A stretch of DNA of 6,837 bases from Candidatus Bathyarchaeota archaeon (GTDB taxonomy: Archaea > Thermoproteota > Bathyarchaeia > 40CM-2-53-6 > RBG-13-38-9). The notes under the pieces were generated by a model, which was not told the DNA's origin, ran no database searches, and was given only the letters and a program-made list of their open reading frames with translations. Made by a program: the position numbers and the translations under genes. Positions 1 through 5,764 of this stretch are shown here, piece by piece (the first letter of the stretch is position 1; each line of letters starts with the position of its first letter). The DNA lies in the NCBI GenBank assembly GCA_026015225.1, contig JAOZGV010000049.1, positions 1-6,837 on the forward strand, given 5' to 3'.

Positions 1-1
1 T

Positions 2-628
2 ACGATAATGGGATTACCTCAGTATGAATTGGTATCTGGAAAAATCAAGTTTCTTGGAGAAGATATAACAAATAAAGATGTATACGAGCGATCAAAACTT
101 GGAATATCGTTAGGATTCCAAATACCACCTGAAATTACTGGCATAAAATTATCTGTTCTATTGAAGATATGTCTAGGCAAGGAATCTAAAGAAGACTTTA
201 GTCAAGAAGAGAGAAAACATATTGAAGCTTTCAAACTCTCTAATTTTCTGAACAGGGAGATAAATGTAGGTTTCTCAGGTGGAGAAAGGAAAAGAGCAGA
301 GGTCCTTCAGATGATATTTCTTAATCCCAAACTTCTTCTCCTAGACGAACCAGATTCTGGTGTAGATATTGAAAGTTTAAGAATAATTAGTAGTGAAATT
401 CAGAAACATATTGAAGAAAATGGTTGTTCAGCATTGATAATTACGCACAAGGGAGACATCTTAGAATATATTAAATCAAATTATGCTTGCGTCCTACTTG
501 AAGGTAACACTCATTGCTTTGAGAATCCAAGGGAAGTATTTACAAGCATAAAAAAATGGGGTTATCAAAAATGCCTAAATTGTCCCAAAAGGACATCAGA
601 GGGATGGGAGATTGGAAAAAAAGAATGA
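2..628 (+). CDS. sufC: SufC, ABC-type ATPase of iron-sulfur cluster assembly (5' partial)
   Basis: Cytosolic ATPase that works with SufB-type scaffold proteins to assemble Fe-S clusters; ATP hydrolysis drives conformational change of the scaffold. The frame is open to the left edge (T-I-M-G-L-P-Q-Y), and this matches the region just after Walker A in SufC, so the Met at base 8 is internal and the true start and Walker A lie outside the window. Counting from that Met, visible motifs are the Q-loop (Gln38), the ABC signature FSGGERKR (89–96), Walker B LLLLDEP with catalytic Glu114, the D-loop GVD (118–120) and the H-loop His147. The variant DSGVD after Walker B and the NVGFSGGE context are typical of SufC rather than transporter ATPases. 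The C-terminus carries a CLNC pair (Cys189, Cys192); from memory a similar C-terminal CxxC occurs in other archaeal SufC proteins. The stop (TGA 626–628) lies inside the next gene, indicating translational coupling. Confidence 0.95.
   Translation, partial: TIMGLPQYELVSGKIKFLGEDITNKDVYERSKLGISLGFQIPPEITGIKLSVLLKICLGKESKEDFSQEERKHIEAFKLSNFLNREINVGFSGGERKRAEVLQMIFLNPKLLLLDEPDSGVDIESLRIISSEIQKHIEENGCSALIITHKGDILEYIKSNYACVLLEGNTHCFENPREVFTSIKKWGYQKCLNCPKRTSEGWEIGKKE
598..603 (+). promoter_or_regulatory. Ribosome binding site supporting a TTG start for sufB
   Basis: AGAGGG sits 8 bases before the TTG at 612, inside the end of sufC. No ATG lies in frame between this site and the start of the family homology, so this site decides the start. 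Confidence 0.6.
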
Positions 629-1736
629 TCTAAAAAGTCTCCCTCACCAGATACTCCAAGAAGCACTTAGGGCAGGATTAGATTTAACTGAAGAAAATCG
701 CTCAGGCACTCTACTTCATGTAGACCAGTCTACCATATATAGCAAGGCAAATGAACTTTTGAAGGGAAAGATCGAATTAATTGATACCAAGATTGCTCTC
801 AAGAAATATCCATGGCTTGAGGATTACAGGTGGAAATTGGTCGATAGAAATAAAGATGAATTTACTAAGAAGGTATCTGGGGATTTCAGCGGCGGTTATT
901 TTATGAGAATTCTGCCTAATGCAGAGATAATATTTCCAATACAGTCTTGCCTTATGATAACGCAGAAGAATTTGGAGCAGAGAGTTCACAATATAATCAT
1001 AGCAGAAGAGGGCTCAAAATCTCATATAATAACTAGTTGTACGCAACATTTAGAGGCTGGAAGAGGATCTCATTTAGGCATATCAGAAATATATGTAAAG
1101 AAAGGAGCAAGCCTAAATTTCACTATGATCCACAATTGGAGCAAAGAAACACATGTAAGGCCAAGAAGTGCGGCCCAGGTTGAAGATAATGGGAAATTTG
1201 TATCAAATTATATATGTCTGGAACCTGTCAGAGACGTTCAGATGTATCCTGTGGCTTTCTGCAATGGAATGAATTCAAAAGCCAGTCTTAATAGCATCCT
1301 TTATGGTTGTGAAGATACTAATCTGGATGTTGGATCGCGAGCAGTTCTTAATGGTAAGGGTAGTAAGGCAGAGCTAATTACCCGAGCTATCGCTAAGAAA
1401 GGAGCGAATTTAATTGTAAGGGGCATGATAGAAGGTAATAATTCCGATAGTAAAGGACATCTGGAATGCAGGGGTCTGATTGTGGACGAAAATTCGTTAA
1501 TATATTCTATCCCCGAGCTCATTGCTAGAAGAAGAGGTTGCGAGATAACCCATGAGGCAGCGGTCGGTAAGATCTCTGAAAAAGAGATAATGTATCTGAT
1601 GTCAAGAAAAATTCCAAGAGATCAAGCAATCTCCATGATAATTCGTGGATTCATGGACGTGGGAATTATGGGTCTGCCCAAAGCATTAAGTGAGGAAGTT
1701 AGTCGAGTAATTGATCTCGTGGCAGAAGCAAGTTAA
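612..1736 (+). CDS. sufB: SufB/SufD-family Fe-S cluster assembly scaffold
   Basis: Scaffold protein of the SUF-type machinery; with SufC it forms the complex on which Fe-S clusters are built. At 374 residues it is shorter than bacterial SufB (about 480–495) and closer to compact archaeal members. Expected architecture is an N-terminal helical part, a central right-handed beta-helix (about 100–300), and a C-terminal helical SufC-binding part. The C-terminal family block is clear: THEAAVGKISEKEIMYLMSR (313–332), then IIRGF (343–347). Glu315 aligns with the functionally important Glu434 of E. coli SufB. The position matching E. coli SufB Cys405 appears to be Ser (NNSDS, 276–280); instead Cys286 in GHLEC and Cys310 are nearby candidate ligands. 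These alignments are by eye. The start is TTG with an upstream AGAGGG, overlapping sufC by 17 bases. No sufD, sufS or sufU follows. Because archaeal systems have one B/D paralogue, the symbol sufB could equally be sufD or smsB. Confidence 0.92.
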   Translation: MEKKNDLKSLPHQILQEALRAGLDLTEENRSGTLLHVDQSTIYSKANELLKGKIELIDTKIALKKYPWLEDYRWKLVDRNKDEFTKKVSGDFSGGYFMRILPNAEIIFPIQSCLMITQKNLEQRVHNIIIAEEGSKSHIITSCTQHLEAGRGSHLGISEIYVKKGASLNFTMIHNWSKETHVRPRSAAQVEDNGKFVSNYICLEPVRDVQMYPVAFCNGMNSKASLNSILYGCEDTNLDVGSRAVLNGKGSKAELITRAIAKKGANLIVRGMIEGNNSDSKGHLECRGLIVDENSLIYSIPELIARRRGCEITHEAAVGKISEKEIMYLMSRKIPRDQAISMIIRGFMDVGIMGLPKALSEEVSRVIDLVAEAS

Positions 1737-1772
1737 CTTCTATTCATTTGATTAGAATTATTCATAATCCAG

Positions 1773-1898
1773 TCATTTAGGTTTAAACTTTCCACAATAA
1801 TAATCCTTTTTAACCCTTTGTTTTATCAAGGAACAATTTGGAACGCCTTTTCGAAATCTAAAAAAGGCACAATTCTCACAAATCTTCTCATCGTCCAT
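1773..1898 (-). CDS. Small four-cysteine, probable zinc-ribbon protein (41 aa)
   Basis: A 41-residue protein read on the minus strand from ATG 1898–1896 to TGA 1775–1773. It begins MDDEKICENC and ends CGKFKPK. Cysteines at 7, 10, 22 and 35 give C-X2-C-X11-C-X12-C, with aromatics after the first pair (AFFRF) and before and after the last Cys (DYYCGKF). This pattern is typical of tiny archaeal and bacterial zinc-ribbon proteins (CxxC-x-aFa…C…D-x-xCgkFxP), and a chance frame would hardly hold it; the plus-strand frame across it looks like a shadow. No signal peptide or membrane segment is seen, so it is probably cytosolic. An alternative GTG start at 1907 would add three residues. A weak TATA-like CTTAATAATG lies at 1936–1927, which would give an almost leaderless mRNA. 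It converges on sufB. Function unknown; four Cys could bind Zn or, less likely, Fe-S. Confidence 0.7.
   Translation of the reverse strand: MDDEKICENCAFFRFRKGVPNCSLIKQRVKKDYYCGKFKPK
1805..1824 (+). terminator. Possible T-rich terminator after the suf genes
   Basis: CCTTTTTAACCCTTTGTTTT is a pyrimidine/T-rich tract about 70 bases after the sufB stop, the kind of oligo-T signal archaeal RNA polymerase can stop at. It lies inside the opposing small four-Cys gene, where it encodes Lys-rich codons, so its T content may be coincidental. Confidence 0.25.
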
Positions 1899-1918
1899 AT
1901 TTACCACTCTCTAGTAGT

Positions 1919-1996
1919 TTATTCTACATTATTAAGATCTACAGAGCTTTTTGATTTTACGCCTCTAAGTCCTAGATTAGACTTTTTAACAGCCAT
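1919..1996 (-). other. Doubtful 25-codon ORF upstream of the small zinc-ribbon gene
   Basis: ATG at 1996 opens a basic 25-residue frame (MAVKKSNLGLRG… ending NNVE) that stops 20 bases before the ATG of the four-Cys gene on the same strand. A GAGGTT lies upstream (2016–2011) but 14 bases from the ATG, which is too far for a standard ribosome binding site. No family is recognised and the length is within chance expectation, so this could equally be untranslated leader. Confidence 0.2.
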
Positions 1997-2055
1997 TAAT
2001 TAATAAGATTAACCTCTTTAAGCCTTTCAAAACTTTAATTGCCCTCTGTCTTTAG

Positions 2056-2109
2056 TCTGAACTTATAATGGTCCAAGTTACTAAACATATCATAGTATAT
2101 GAGTTCAGA
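2056..2109. repeat. 12-bp inverted repeat in the long intergenic region
   Basis: Left arm TCTGAACTTATA (2056–2067) and right arm TATGAGTTCAGA (2098–2109) are complementary at 11 of 12 positions; the remaining pair would be U·G in a plus-strand RNA. The 30-base loop includes a second, shorter repeat, CATAT (2086–2090) with ATATG (2097–2101), which overlaps the right arm. No T-tract follows directly, so it is not a standard intrinsic terminator. It sits between the minus-strand small ORFs and the plus-strand gene at 2192. It could be an operator, a processed RNA structure or the scar of a lost element. Confidence 0.5.
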
Positions 2110-2149
2110 AATAAACCACATTTTTTTAATAGACTTACCAATAAGTAAC

Positions 2150-2159
2150 TTTATATATT
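2150..2159 (+). promoter_or_regulatory. TATA box for the HExxH protein gene
   Basis: TTTATATATT is a close match to the archaeal TATA element. Its centre is about 37 bases before the ATG at 2192, which predicts transcription starting near 2180 and a leader of about 10 bases. Confidence 0.6.
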
Positions 2160-2165
2160 ACTGTT

Positions 2166-2177
2166 AAGTAATTACTT
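2166..2177. promoter_or_regulatory. Perfect 12-bp palindrome at the predicted transcription start
   Basis: AAGTAATTACTT is fully self-complementary. It lies between the TATA box and the start codon, where bound protein would block initiation. A further copy of TAAGTAA (2142–2148) sits just upstream of the TATA box and repeats the left half with one extra base (2165–2171). Operator function is inferred from position only. Confidence 0.35.
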
Positions 2178-2183
2178 GAAGGT
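2178..2183 (+). promoter_or_regulatory. Ribosome binding site GAAGGT
   Basis: GAAGGT lies 8 bases before the ATG at 2192. The same hexamer at the same spacing precedes the tupA-like gene, which supports both start choices. If transcription starts near 2180 as the TATA box predicts, the site would be only partly in the mRNA. Confidence 0.45.
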
Positions 2184-2191
2184 ATCTTCTT

Positions 2192-2794
2192 ATGTCTTTC
2201 TCCACCTTAAAACTTTTAGAATTAATGGATTTTAACTCTCCAACTATTGCCCCATCAAATGATAATGATACTTCATCAATAGACGGCTTTTCACATAAGG
2301 AAAAAGATCTTTCAGATTTTAAACAGAATTTAGAGGATCTAAATAATTTCAAAGAAATTTTTGATTTCATAAAGAGAACAGTTAAGAAAATTCTAAATAG
2401 AGAGAGGGCTGGCTTAATGCTGATATTGGCTGATCTCCCTTTGAAGGTAGGTGGATTTCATGGTCTCGGTTCAAACGCAATTGTTATGAACCGTCGTTTG
2501 TTTGAAGCCGTAAAAAAGGGTGCGAAAACAAAAGTTGAGGAGAATTCATATGTATTTATAATTCTTCTTCACGAGTACCTTCACAGTTTGGGCTGCATAG
2601 ATGAGCGACTGACTAGAAGATTGGTATATGATATATCGAATGAACTCTTTGGAGAAGATCATTTAGCAACGAAGATGGCATTGGATGGAATGCCGAAAAT
2701 TTTTGAAAATTCAAAATTTCAATTTAAACACATTGAGCGATCACCTGAAATAATAAAAGAATTCGACTCTTCCTATGCAAGCTATATACATTGA
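2192..2794 (+). CDS. Putative zinc metallopeptidase-like protein with HExxHxxGxxD motif
   Basis: A 200-residue protein I cannot name. Its key feature is HEYLHSLGCID at 127–137. This fits HExxHxxGxxD, in which His127, His131 and Asp137 would bind Zn and Glu128 would be the general base; the same spacing with a terminal His or Asp defines the metzincin peptidases. A hydrophobic strand (VFIILL, 121–126) leads into the motif helix, as is usual for such sites. Residues 20–40 are polar and low in complexity (SNDNDTSS) and look disordered; 41–70 are probably helical (FKEIFDFIKRTVKKIL). A loop GGFHGLGSN (87–95) precedes the motif and may help form the site. No signal peptide or membrane segment is visible, so it is probably cytosolic, unlike secreted metzincins. 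It has its own TATA box and a 100-base gap to the next gene. Peptidase activity is inferred from the motif only. Confidence 0.8.
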   Translation: MSFSTLKLLELMDFNSPTIAPSNDNDTSSIDGFSHKEKDLSDFKQNLEDLNNFKEIFDFIKRTVKKILNRERAGLMLILADLPLKVGGFHGLGSNAIVMNRRLFEAVKKGAKTKVEENSYVFIILLHEYLHSLGCIDERLTRRLVYDISNELFGEDHLATKMALDGMPKIFENSKFQFKHIERSPEIIKEFDSSYASYIH

Positions 2795-2851
2795 AGATAA
2801 TTTCAAATTGATTCAAAAACTTGTAAATATAACCTAGTTAGGAATGTTTAT

Positions 2852-2862
2852 CTTTTAAATTA
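2852..2862 (+). promoter_or_regulatory. TATA-like element for the phosphatase gene
   Basis: CTTTTAAATTA lies about 38 bases before the ATG at 2895, the same geometry as the upstream gene's promoter. A GGTG at 2884–2887, 7 bases before the ATG, is a weak ribosome binding site. Confidence 0.4.
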
Positions 2863-2894
2863 GAATTAGTGGCGACACTGTTCGGTGTTTATCA

Positions 2895-3314
2895 ATGAAA
2901 GTGTTATTCGTCTGTATAGGCAATACCTGTAGAAGCCCAATGGCAGAAGCGCTATTTAATTACGAATCCTCAAATCGAAAAAATAACGATGAAGCACGAA
3001 GTGCTGGTACGAGTCCATACACACATATTATTAAAGAAACAGTCGAAGTTATGGATGAAATGGGATTGGATGTAAGCGATCACGCTCCTAAACTACTCTC
3101 AAATGAATTGATCAGATGGGCAGATAAAATAGTATTGCTAGATGAATCAATAATCAATAGGTTGTTCAATATTCCAGTAGATAAAAAGGAAGACATAATT
3201 GTTTGGGATACTGAGGATCCTTACAAAATGTCAAAGAAGTATTTCAGAAAAGTACGAAACCGCCTCCATAGAAAAATATGCGATTTTATTGAAAGTAAAG
3301 GGAAATCAACCTGA
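2895..3314 (+). CDS. Low-molecular-weight protein-tyrosine-phosphatase / ArsC-fold protein
   Basis: A cytosolic enzyme of the LMW-PTP fold, 139 residues, normal for the family. The N-terminal beta strand and P-loop are intact: VLFVCIGNTCRSP (3–15) contains C-x5-R, with Cys7 as nucleophile, Arg13 binding phosphate and Ser14 following it. Cys12 is the second Cys common in this family, which can form a protective disulfide with the first. Further family marks are SAGT (36–39) and a late Asp-Pro (WDTEDPY, 104–110), where Asp108 is the likely general acid. Thioredoxin-coupled arsenate reductases use two extra Cys near residues 80–90; here that segment (IVLLDESIIN) has none. Tyrosine phosphatase-like activity is therefore favoured over arsenate reduction, though an arsenate reductase using another thiol is not excluded. 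No ars genes are nearby. The 3' end overlaps nfo tail-to-tail by 9 bases. Confidence 0.88.
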   Translation: MKVLFVCIGNTCRSPMAEALFNYESSNRKNNDEARSAGTSPYTHIIKETVEVMDEMGLDVSDHAPKLLSNELIRWADKIVLLDESIINRLFNIPVDKKEDIIVWDTEDPYKMSKKYFRKVRNRLHRKICDFIESKGKST

Positions 3315-4154
3315 AGAGCCTGCCAGAGATCTTACAACTTTCAAGTTACCTAAGTCATCTCTGCGCGAATCTATGGGCGTCTCAAGGATTAGAGGTAACC
3401 TTCTAATCATAGAATTTGATAGAATGGCGTTGAAACCGGACTTGCCTATCATACCCATGCCAATATGTTCGTGTCTATCCATCTTTGAACTTAAACCTCT
3501 CTTTGAGTCATTCAAATGAATTACCTTAATTCTTTCTAGTCCTATTTCCTTGTCAAAGATCTGCAAAGTCCTTTCTATTGCGCTATTTGTTTTCAGATCA
3601 TAGCCCGCAGCATAGGCATGACACGTATCAAAACATACTCCAACTCTGTCATTTTCCTTAATCTCGTTCAATAAATGGGCAATATCATCAAAGTTAGTTC
3701 CCATACTGTTCTTTGAGCCGGCTGTATTCTCTAGAAGCAGTACCGTATTGCTATCTACCTCTCTAAGGGCTTCATTTATAGCGGAAATCACTCTATTAAA
3801 ACCAAAAATCTTTCCCCTTCCTAGGTGGCTTCCAAGATGTGTAACCAAGTAAGGTATCTCTAACGATCTACACCGACTCAATTCTATCTTTAAAACTCGT
3901 TTTGAATTGGAATACACATCCTCTTTCGGTGATGCAAGATTCGGTAAGTACGGCATATGAGAAAATATCGGGCTTATATTTGACTCAACCACTTTCTCTT
4001 TGAATCTCTTAATCTCATCAACACTAAGATTTTTATGAGACCAACCACGAGGATTTCGAGTAAAAATCTGGAATGTGTTACAGTTCTTCTCAAGTGCTCG
4101 ATCGACAGATAGATCAATTGAACCAGCAATTGAAATATGTACTCCAAGTCTCAA
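3306..4154 (-). CDS. nfo: Endonuclease IV (AP endonuclease)
   Basis: Zn-dependent apurinic/apyrimidinic endonuclease of base excision repair, which cuts the phosphodiester bond 5' of abasic sites. The 282-residue TIM barrel matches the usual length (E. coli Nfo 285). All nine expected metal ligands are seen by eye: His66 (SHMPY), His106 (THLGSH), Glu142 (LLLENTAG), Asp176 and His179 (CFDTCHA), His213 (VIHLND), Asp226 and His228 (DRHEH) and Glu258 (LETP). The start is TTG at 4154, giving the family-typical MRLGVHIS. No ATG or GTG lies in frame between it and the upstream stop at about 4191, and a GGAG is placed 8 bases before it. It lies 64 bases downstream of the phosphohexomutase gene on the same strand, so read-through is possible, but a TATA-like element at the end of that gene suggests its own promoter. 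The last codons overlap the opposing phosphatase gene. Confidence 0.97.
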   Translation of the reverse strand: MRLGVHISIAGSIDLSVDRALEKNCNTFQIFTRNPRGWSHKNLSVDEIKRFKEKVVESNISPIFSHMPYLPNLASPKEDVYSNSKRVLKIELSRCRSLEIPYLVTHLGSHLGRGKIFGFNRVISAINEALREVDSNTVLLLENTAGSKNSMGTNFDDIAHLLNEIKENDRVGVCFDTCHAYAAGYDLKTNSAIERTLQIFDKEIGLERIKVIHLNDSKRGLSSKMDRHEHIGMGMIGKSGFNAILSNSMIRRLPLILETPIDSRRDDLGNLKVVRSLAGSSG

Positions 4155-4162
4155 CTCTTTTA

Positions 4163-4166
4163 CTCC
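4163..4166 (-). promoter_or_regulatory. Ribosome binding site fixing the TTG start of nfo
   Basis: GGAG (minus strand 4166–4163) is 8 bases before TTG 4154. It is one of three GGAGTA copies within 35 bases: minus strand 4175–4170, 4166–4161 and, inside codons 4–5, 4145–4140. The two upstream copies could both pair with 16S rRNA, but only the nearer has proper spacing. Confidence 0.65.
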
Positions 4167-4215
4167 AGTTACTCCAAGTGTGAGTCCTAATTATGTATTC
4201 TCAATTTTCTTGAGT

Positions 4216-4226
4216 ATTTTATATAA
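4216..4226 (-). promoter_or_regulatory. TATA-like element for nfo, overlapping the preceding stop codon
   Basis: TTATATAAAAT on the minus strand includes the TAA stop of the phosphohexomutase gene. Initiation about 26 bases downstream would give a leader of about 40 bases for nfo. The core TTATATAA is symmetric, so direction is not set by this motif alone. Confidence 0.4.
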
Positions 4227-5643
4227 TAGCTTTACTGGCCAGTCCTTTTCCTTCTTCTAATATCTCTTTTAATCTTTCTTTGTTGCTCGCTTCTCCATAG
4301 ATTCTTAATAGAGGTTCTGTGCCTGATGGCCTTATGAGCAACCAACCACCATCTTGCAAGATCAATTTCAGACCATCCATTCTATTAATTTCTTTAACTT
4401 TAACGCTTCCTAAATTCTCAGGAATGTTAGAAGACAATTTCTCCATTATAGTGGCTCTCAGACTTGCGGGAATGGTTTCTTCTACTCTACCGCTGATATA
4501 GAATCCATACTCAGATTGCAATCTATAAAAAAGCTGAGATAGGGTTATTCCGGAATTAGCCACCATCTCTGCTACCTTTGCACAGGTTAAGATCCCATCC
4601 TTCTCTGGTATATGGTTCGCAAAACCGAAACCTCCACTCTCCTCAGCCCCTATGACAATATCCTCTTCTCGAAGATATTTTCCAACATATTTGAAGCCAA
4701 CTGGGACTTCATAATGAGGTAATCCGTATTTCTCCGCGATTCTATCCACCATGTGAGTCGTCGCTACAGTACGAACAACTCCACCTCGTTTCATGCTCTT
4801 TATTATATGGTCGAAAAGCATTGGAAGTAACTGGTTCGCTGCATAGTAAGTTCCATCGCTATCAAGAACACCTAGACGGTCTGCATCACCATCAGTTGCT
4901 AAACCTAGATCTGCATCAGTTCTATCTAATTCTTCTTGTAATTCGGTAAGGAACTTTGGAATGGGTTCGGGGCGATGGCCCCCAAAATTTGGATCGACTT
5001 TGTTATGAATCACGGATACCTCACAACCAGCATCACGTAATATCTTATCCAAGTAGCCTCTGCCAGTTCCGTACATAGGATCGTAAATAATTAGTAATTT
5101 AGCCCCTTTCATAGATTCTAAATTAATTTGTCTTTCTACGAATTCTATATATGGAATTCTAGGGTCGGTCATTTTGATAAGTTGTCTTTGCATTCCATCT
5201 TGAATTGTGGATTCATTAATTCTTTTTGTCTTCACGACTTTAATATTTTCAGTTATCTCATCGGTAATCTCATTTGTAGCTGGCCCTGCATATTCAGGAA
5301 TGTACTTGATTCCATTATATTCGGGCGGGTTATGGGATGCTGTGATCATAATGGCACCACCTGAATTTCTATTGTATACTTCGAATGCAGTCACTGGAGT
5401 CGGTACATCTCTCTTTGTAAGATAGGTGAGAATATTATTCCCTATTAAAACGTTGCATACTCCTTCAGCGTAATTAAGCGAACTCTTACGAGTATCGTAT
5501 CCTACCACTACTCCTTTTCCTTCCAAATTATGAGCAATAATGTAATCTGCTATGGCTTGTGAGACTATCTTAACATTGCCTAAATTGAATTCTTCGTTGA
5601 TTAGAGCTCTCCATCCATCAGTACCAAAAACAATAGCGCACAT
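4219..5643 (-). CDS. Phosphoglucomutase/phosphomannomutase family protein
   Basis: Alpha-D-phosphohexomutase of 474 residues, moving phosphate between C1 and C6 of a sugar phosphate in the cytosol; it feeds glycan, glycogen or nucleotide-sugar synthesis. Motifs in order: FGTDGWR (6–12); the active-site loop TASHNP (101–106), with phospho-Ser103; the metal-binding DGDADR (251–256), with Asp251, Asp253 and Asp255; the sugar-binding EESGG (334–338); and the phosphate-binding RPSGTEP (438–444). The four domains are all present and no motif residue is missing. EESGG in the sugar loop is shared by several subgroups, so glucose, mannose or glucosamine phosphate cannot be chosen from sequence. The VFGTDGWRALI and VPVGFKYV pattern recalls the PGM-like subgroup shared by archaea and bacteria whose substrate is not well set. 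The start is ATG 5643. It follows modE on the same strand after a 121-base gap. Confidence 0.93.
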   Translation of the reverse strand: MCAIVFGTDGWRALINEEFNLGNVKIVSQAIADYIIAHNLEGKGVVVGYDTRKSSLNYAEGVCNVLIGNNILTYLTKRDVPTPVTAFEVYNRNSGGAIMITASHNPPEYNGIKYIPEYAGPATNEITDEITENIKVVKTKRINESTIQDGMQRQLIKMTDPRIPYIEFVERQINLESMKGAKLLIIYDPMYGTGRGYLDKILRDAGCEVSVIHNKVDPNFGGHRPEPIPKFLTELQEELDRTDADLGLATDGDADRLGVLDSDGTYYAANQLLPMLFDHIIKSMKRGGVVRTVATTHMVDRIAEKYGLPHYEVPVGFKYVGKYLREEDIVIGAEESGGFGFANHIPEKDGILTCAKVAEMVANSGITLSQLFYRLQSEYGFYISGRVEETIPASLRATIMEKLSSNIPENLGSVKVKEINRMDGLKLILQDGGWLLIRPSGTEPLLRIYGEASNKERLKEILEEGKGLASKAII

Positions 5644-5682
5644 TAACTATATCCATCCCTTCAATCCTTGGTTGAACTATAG

Positions 5683-5689
5683 AAAAAAA
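5683..5689 (-). terminator. Possible oligo-T terminator of modE
   Basis: Seven T on the minus strand, with a shorter T5 at 5758–5754, lie in the gap after the modE stop. This would end the modE transcript before the phosphohexomutase gene. A 10-bp palindrome TTTCTAGAAA overlaps the edge (5690–5699) but is too short to count as a convincing hairpin. Confidence 0.3.
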
Positions 5690-5705
5690 TTTCTAGAAAA
5701 TTGAG

Positions 5706-5731
5706 ATAGAGAATTAATATAGAGAGAATTA
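5706..5731. repeat. Imperfect tandem repeat in the modE–phosphohexomutase gap
   Basis: ATAGAGAATTA (5706–5716) is followed 13 bases on by ATAGAGAGAATTA (5719–5731). The region lies in the likely promoter of the downstream minus-strand gene, about 60–90 bases before its ATG. It may hold a TATA element (CTATATTAAT on the minus strand, about 5722–5713) and regulator sites, or may be AT-rich sequence drift. Confidence 0.25.
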
Positions 5732-5764
5732 TTTAGCTATTTTAGAACATCTCAAAAATATATA

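Noticed and set aside
1845..1868. 7-bp inverted repeat (GCCTTTT / AAAAGGC) that could look like a terminator hairpin
   Set aside because: It is inside the four-Cys coding frame, has no T-tract directly after it, and half the stem is A/T homopolymer.
1818..2003. A 61-codon plus-strand ORF in the sufB downstream gap
   Set aside because: No recognisable family, no ribosome binding site, and it lies opposite the much more convincing four-Cys frame on the minus strand.
1818..2191. Idea that the long gap holds a CRISPR array, tRNA gene or insertion-sequence remnant
   Set aside because: No regularly spaced repeats, no tRNA-like conserved arms and no transposase-like translation were found on either strand.
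2164..2370. Minus-strand ORF over the N-terminus of the HExxH protein gene
   Set aside because: Low-complexity translation antisense to a gene with a proper promoter and motif; treated as a shadow.
2874..2889. Short hairpin (GACAC/GTGTT region) next to the start of the phosphatase gene
   Set aside because: Only about six pairs including two wobbles, and the predicted transcript start near 2882 would leave half of it out of the mRNA.
5690..5699. TTTCTAGAAA palindrome as a regulator site
   Set aside because: Ten bases of mostly A/T next to a poly-A tract in AT-rich DNA arise easily by chance.
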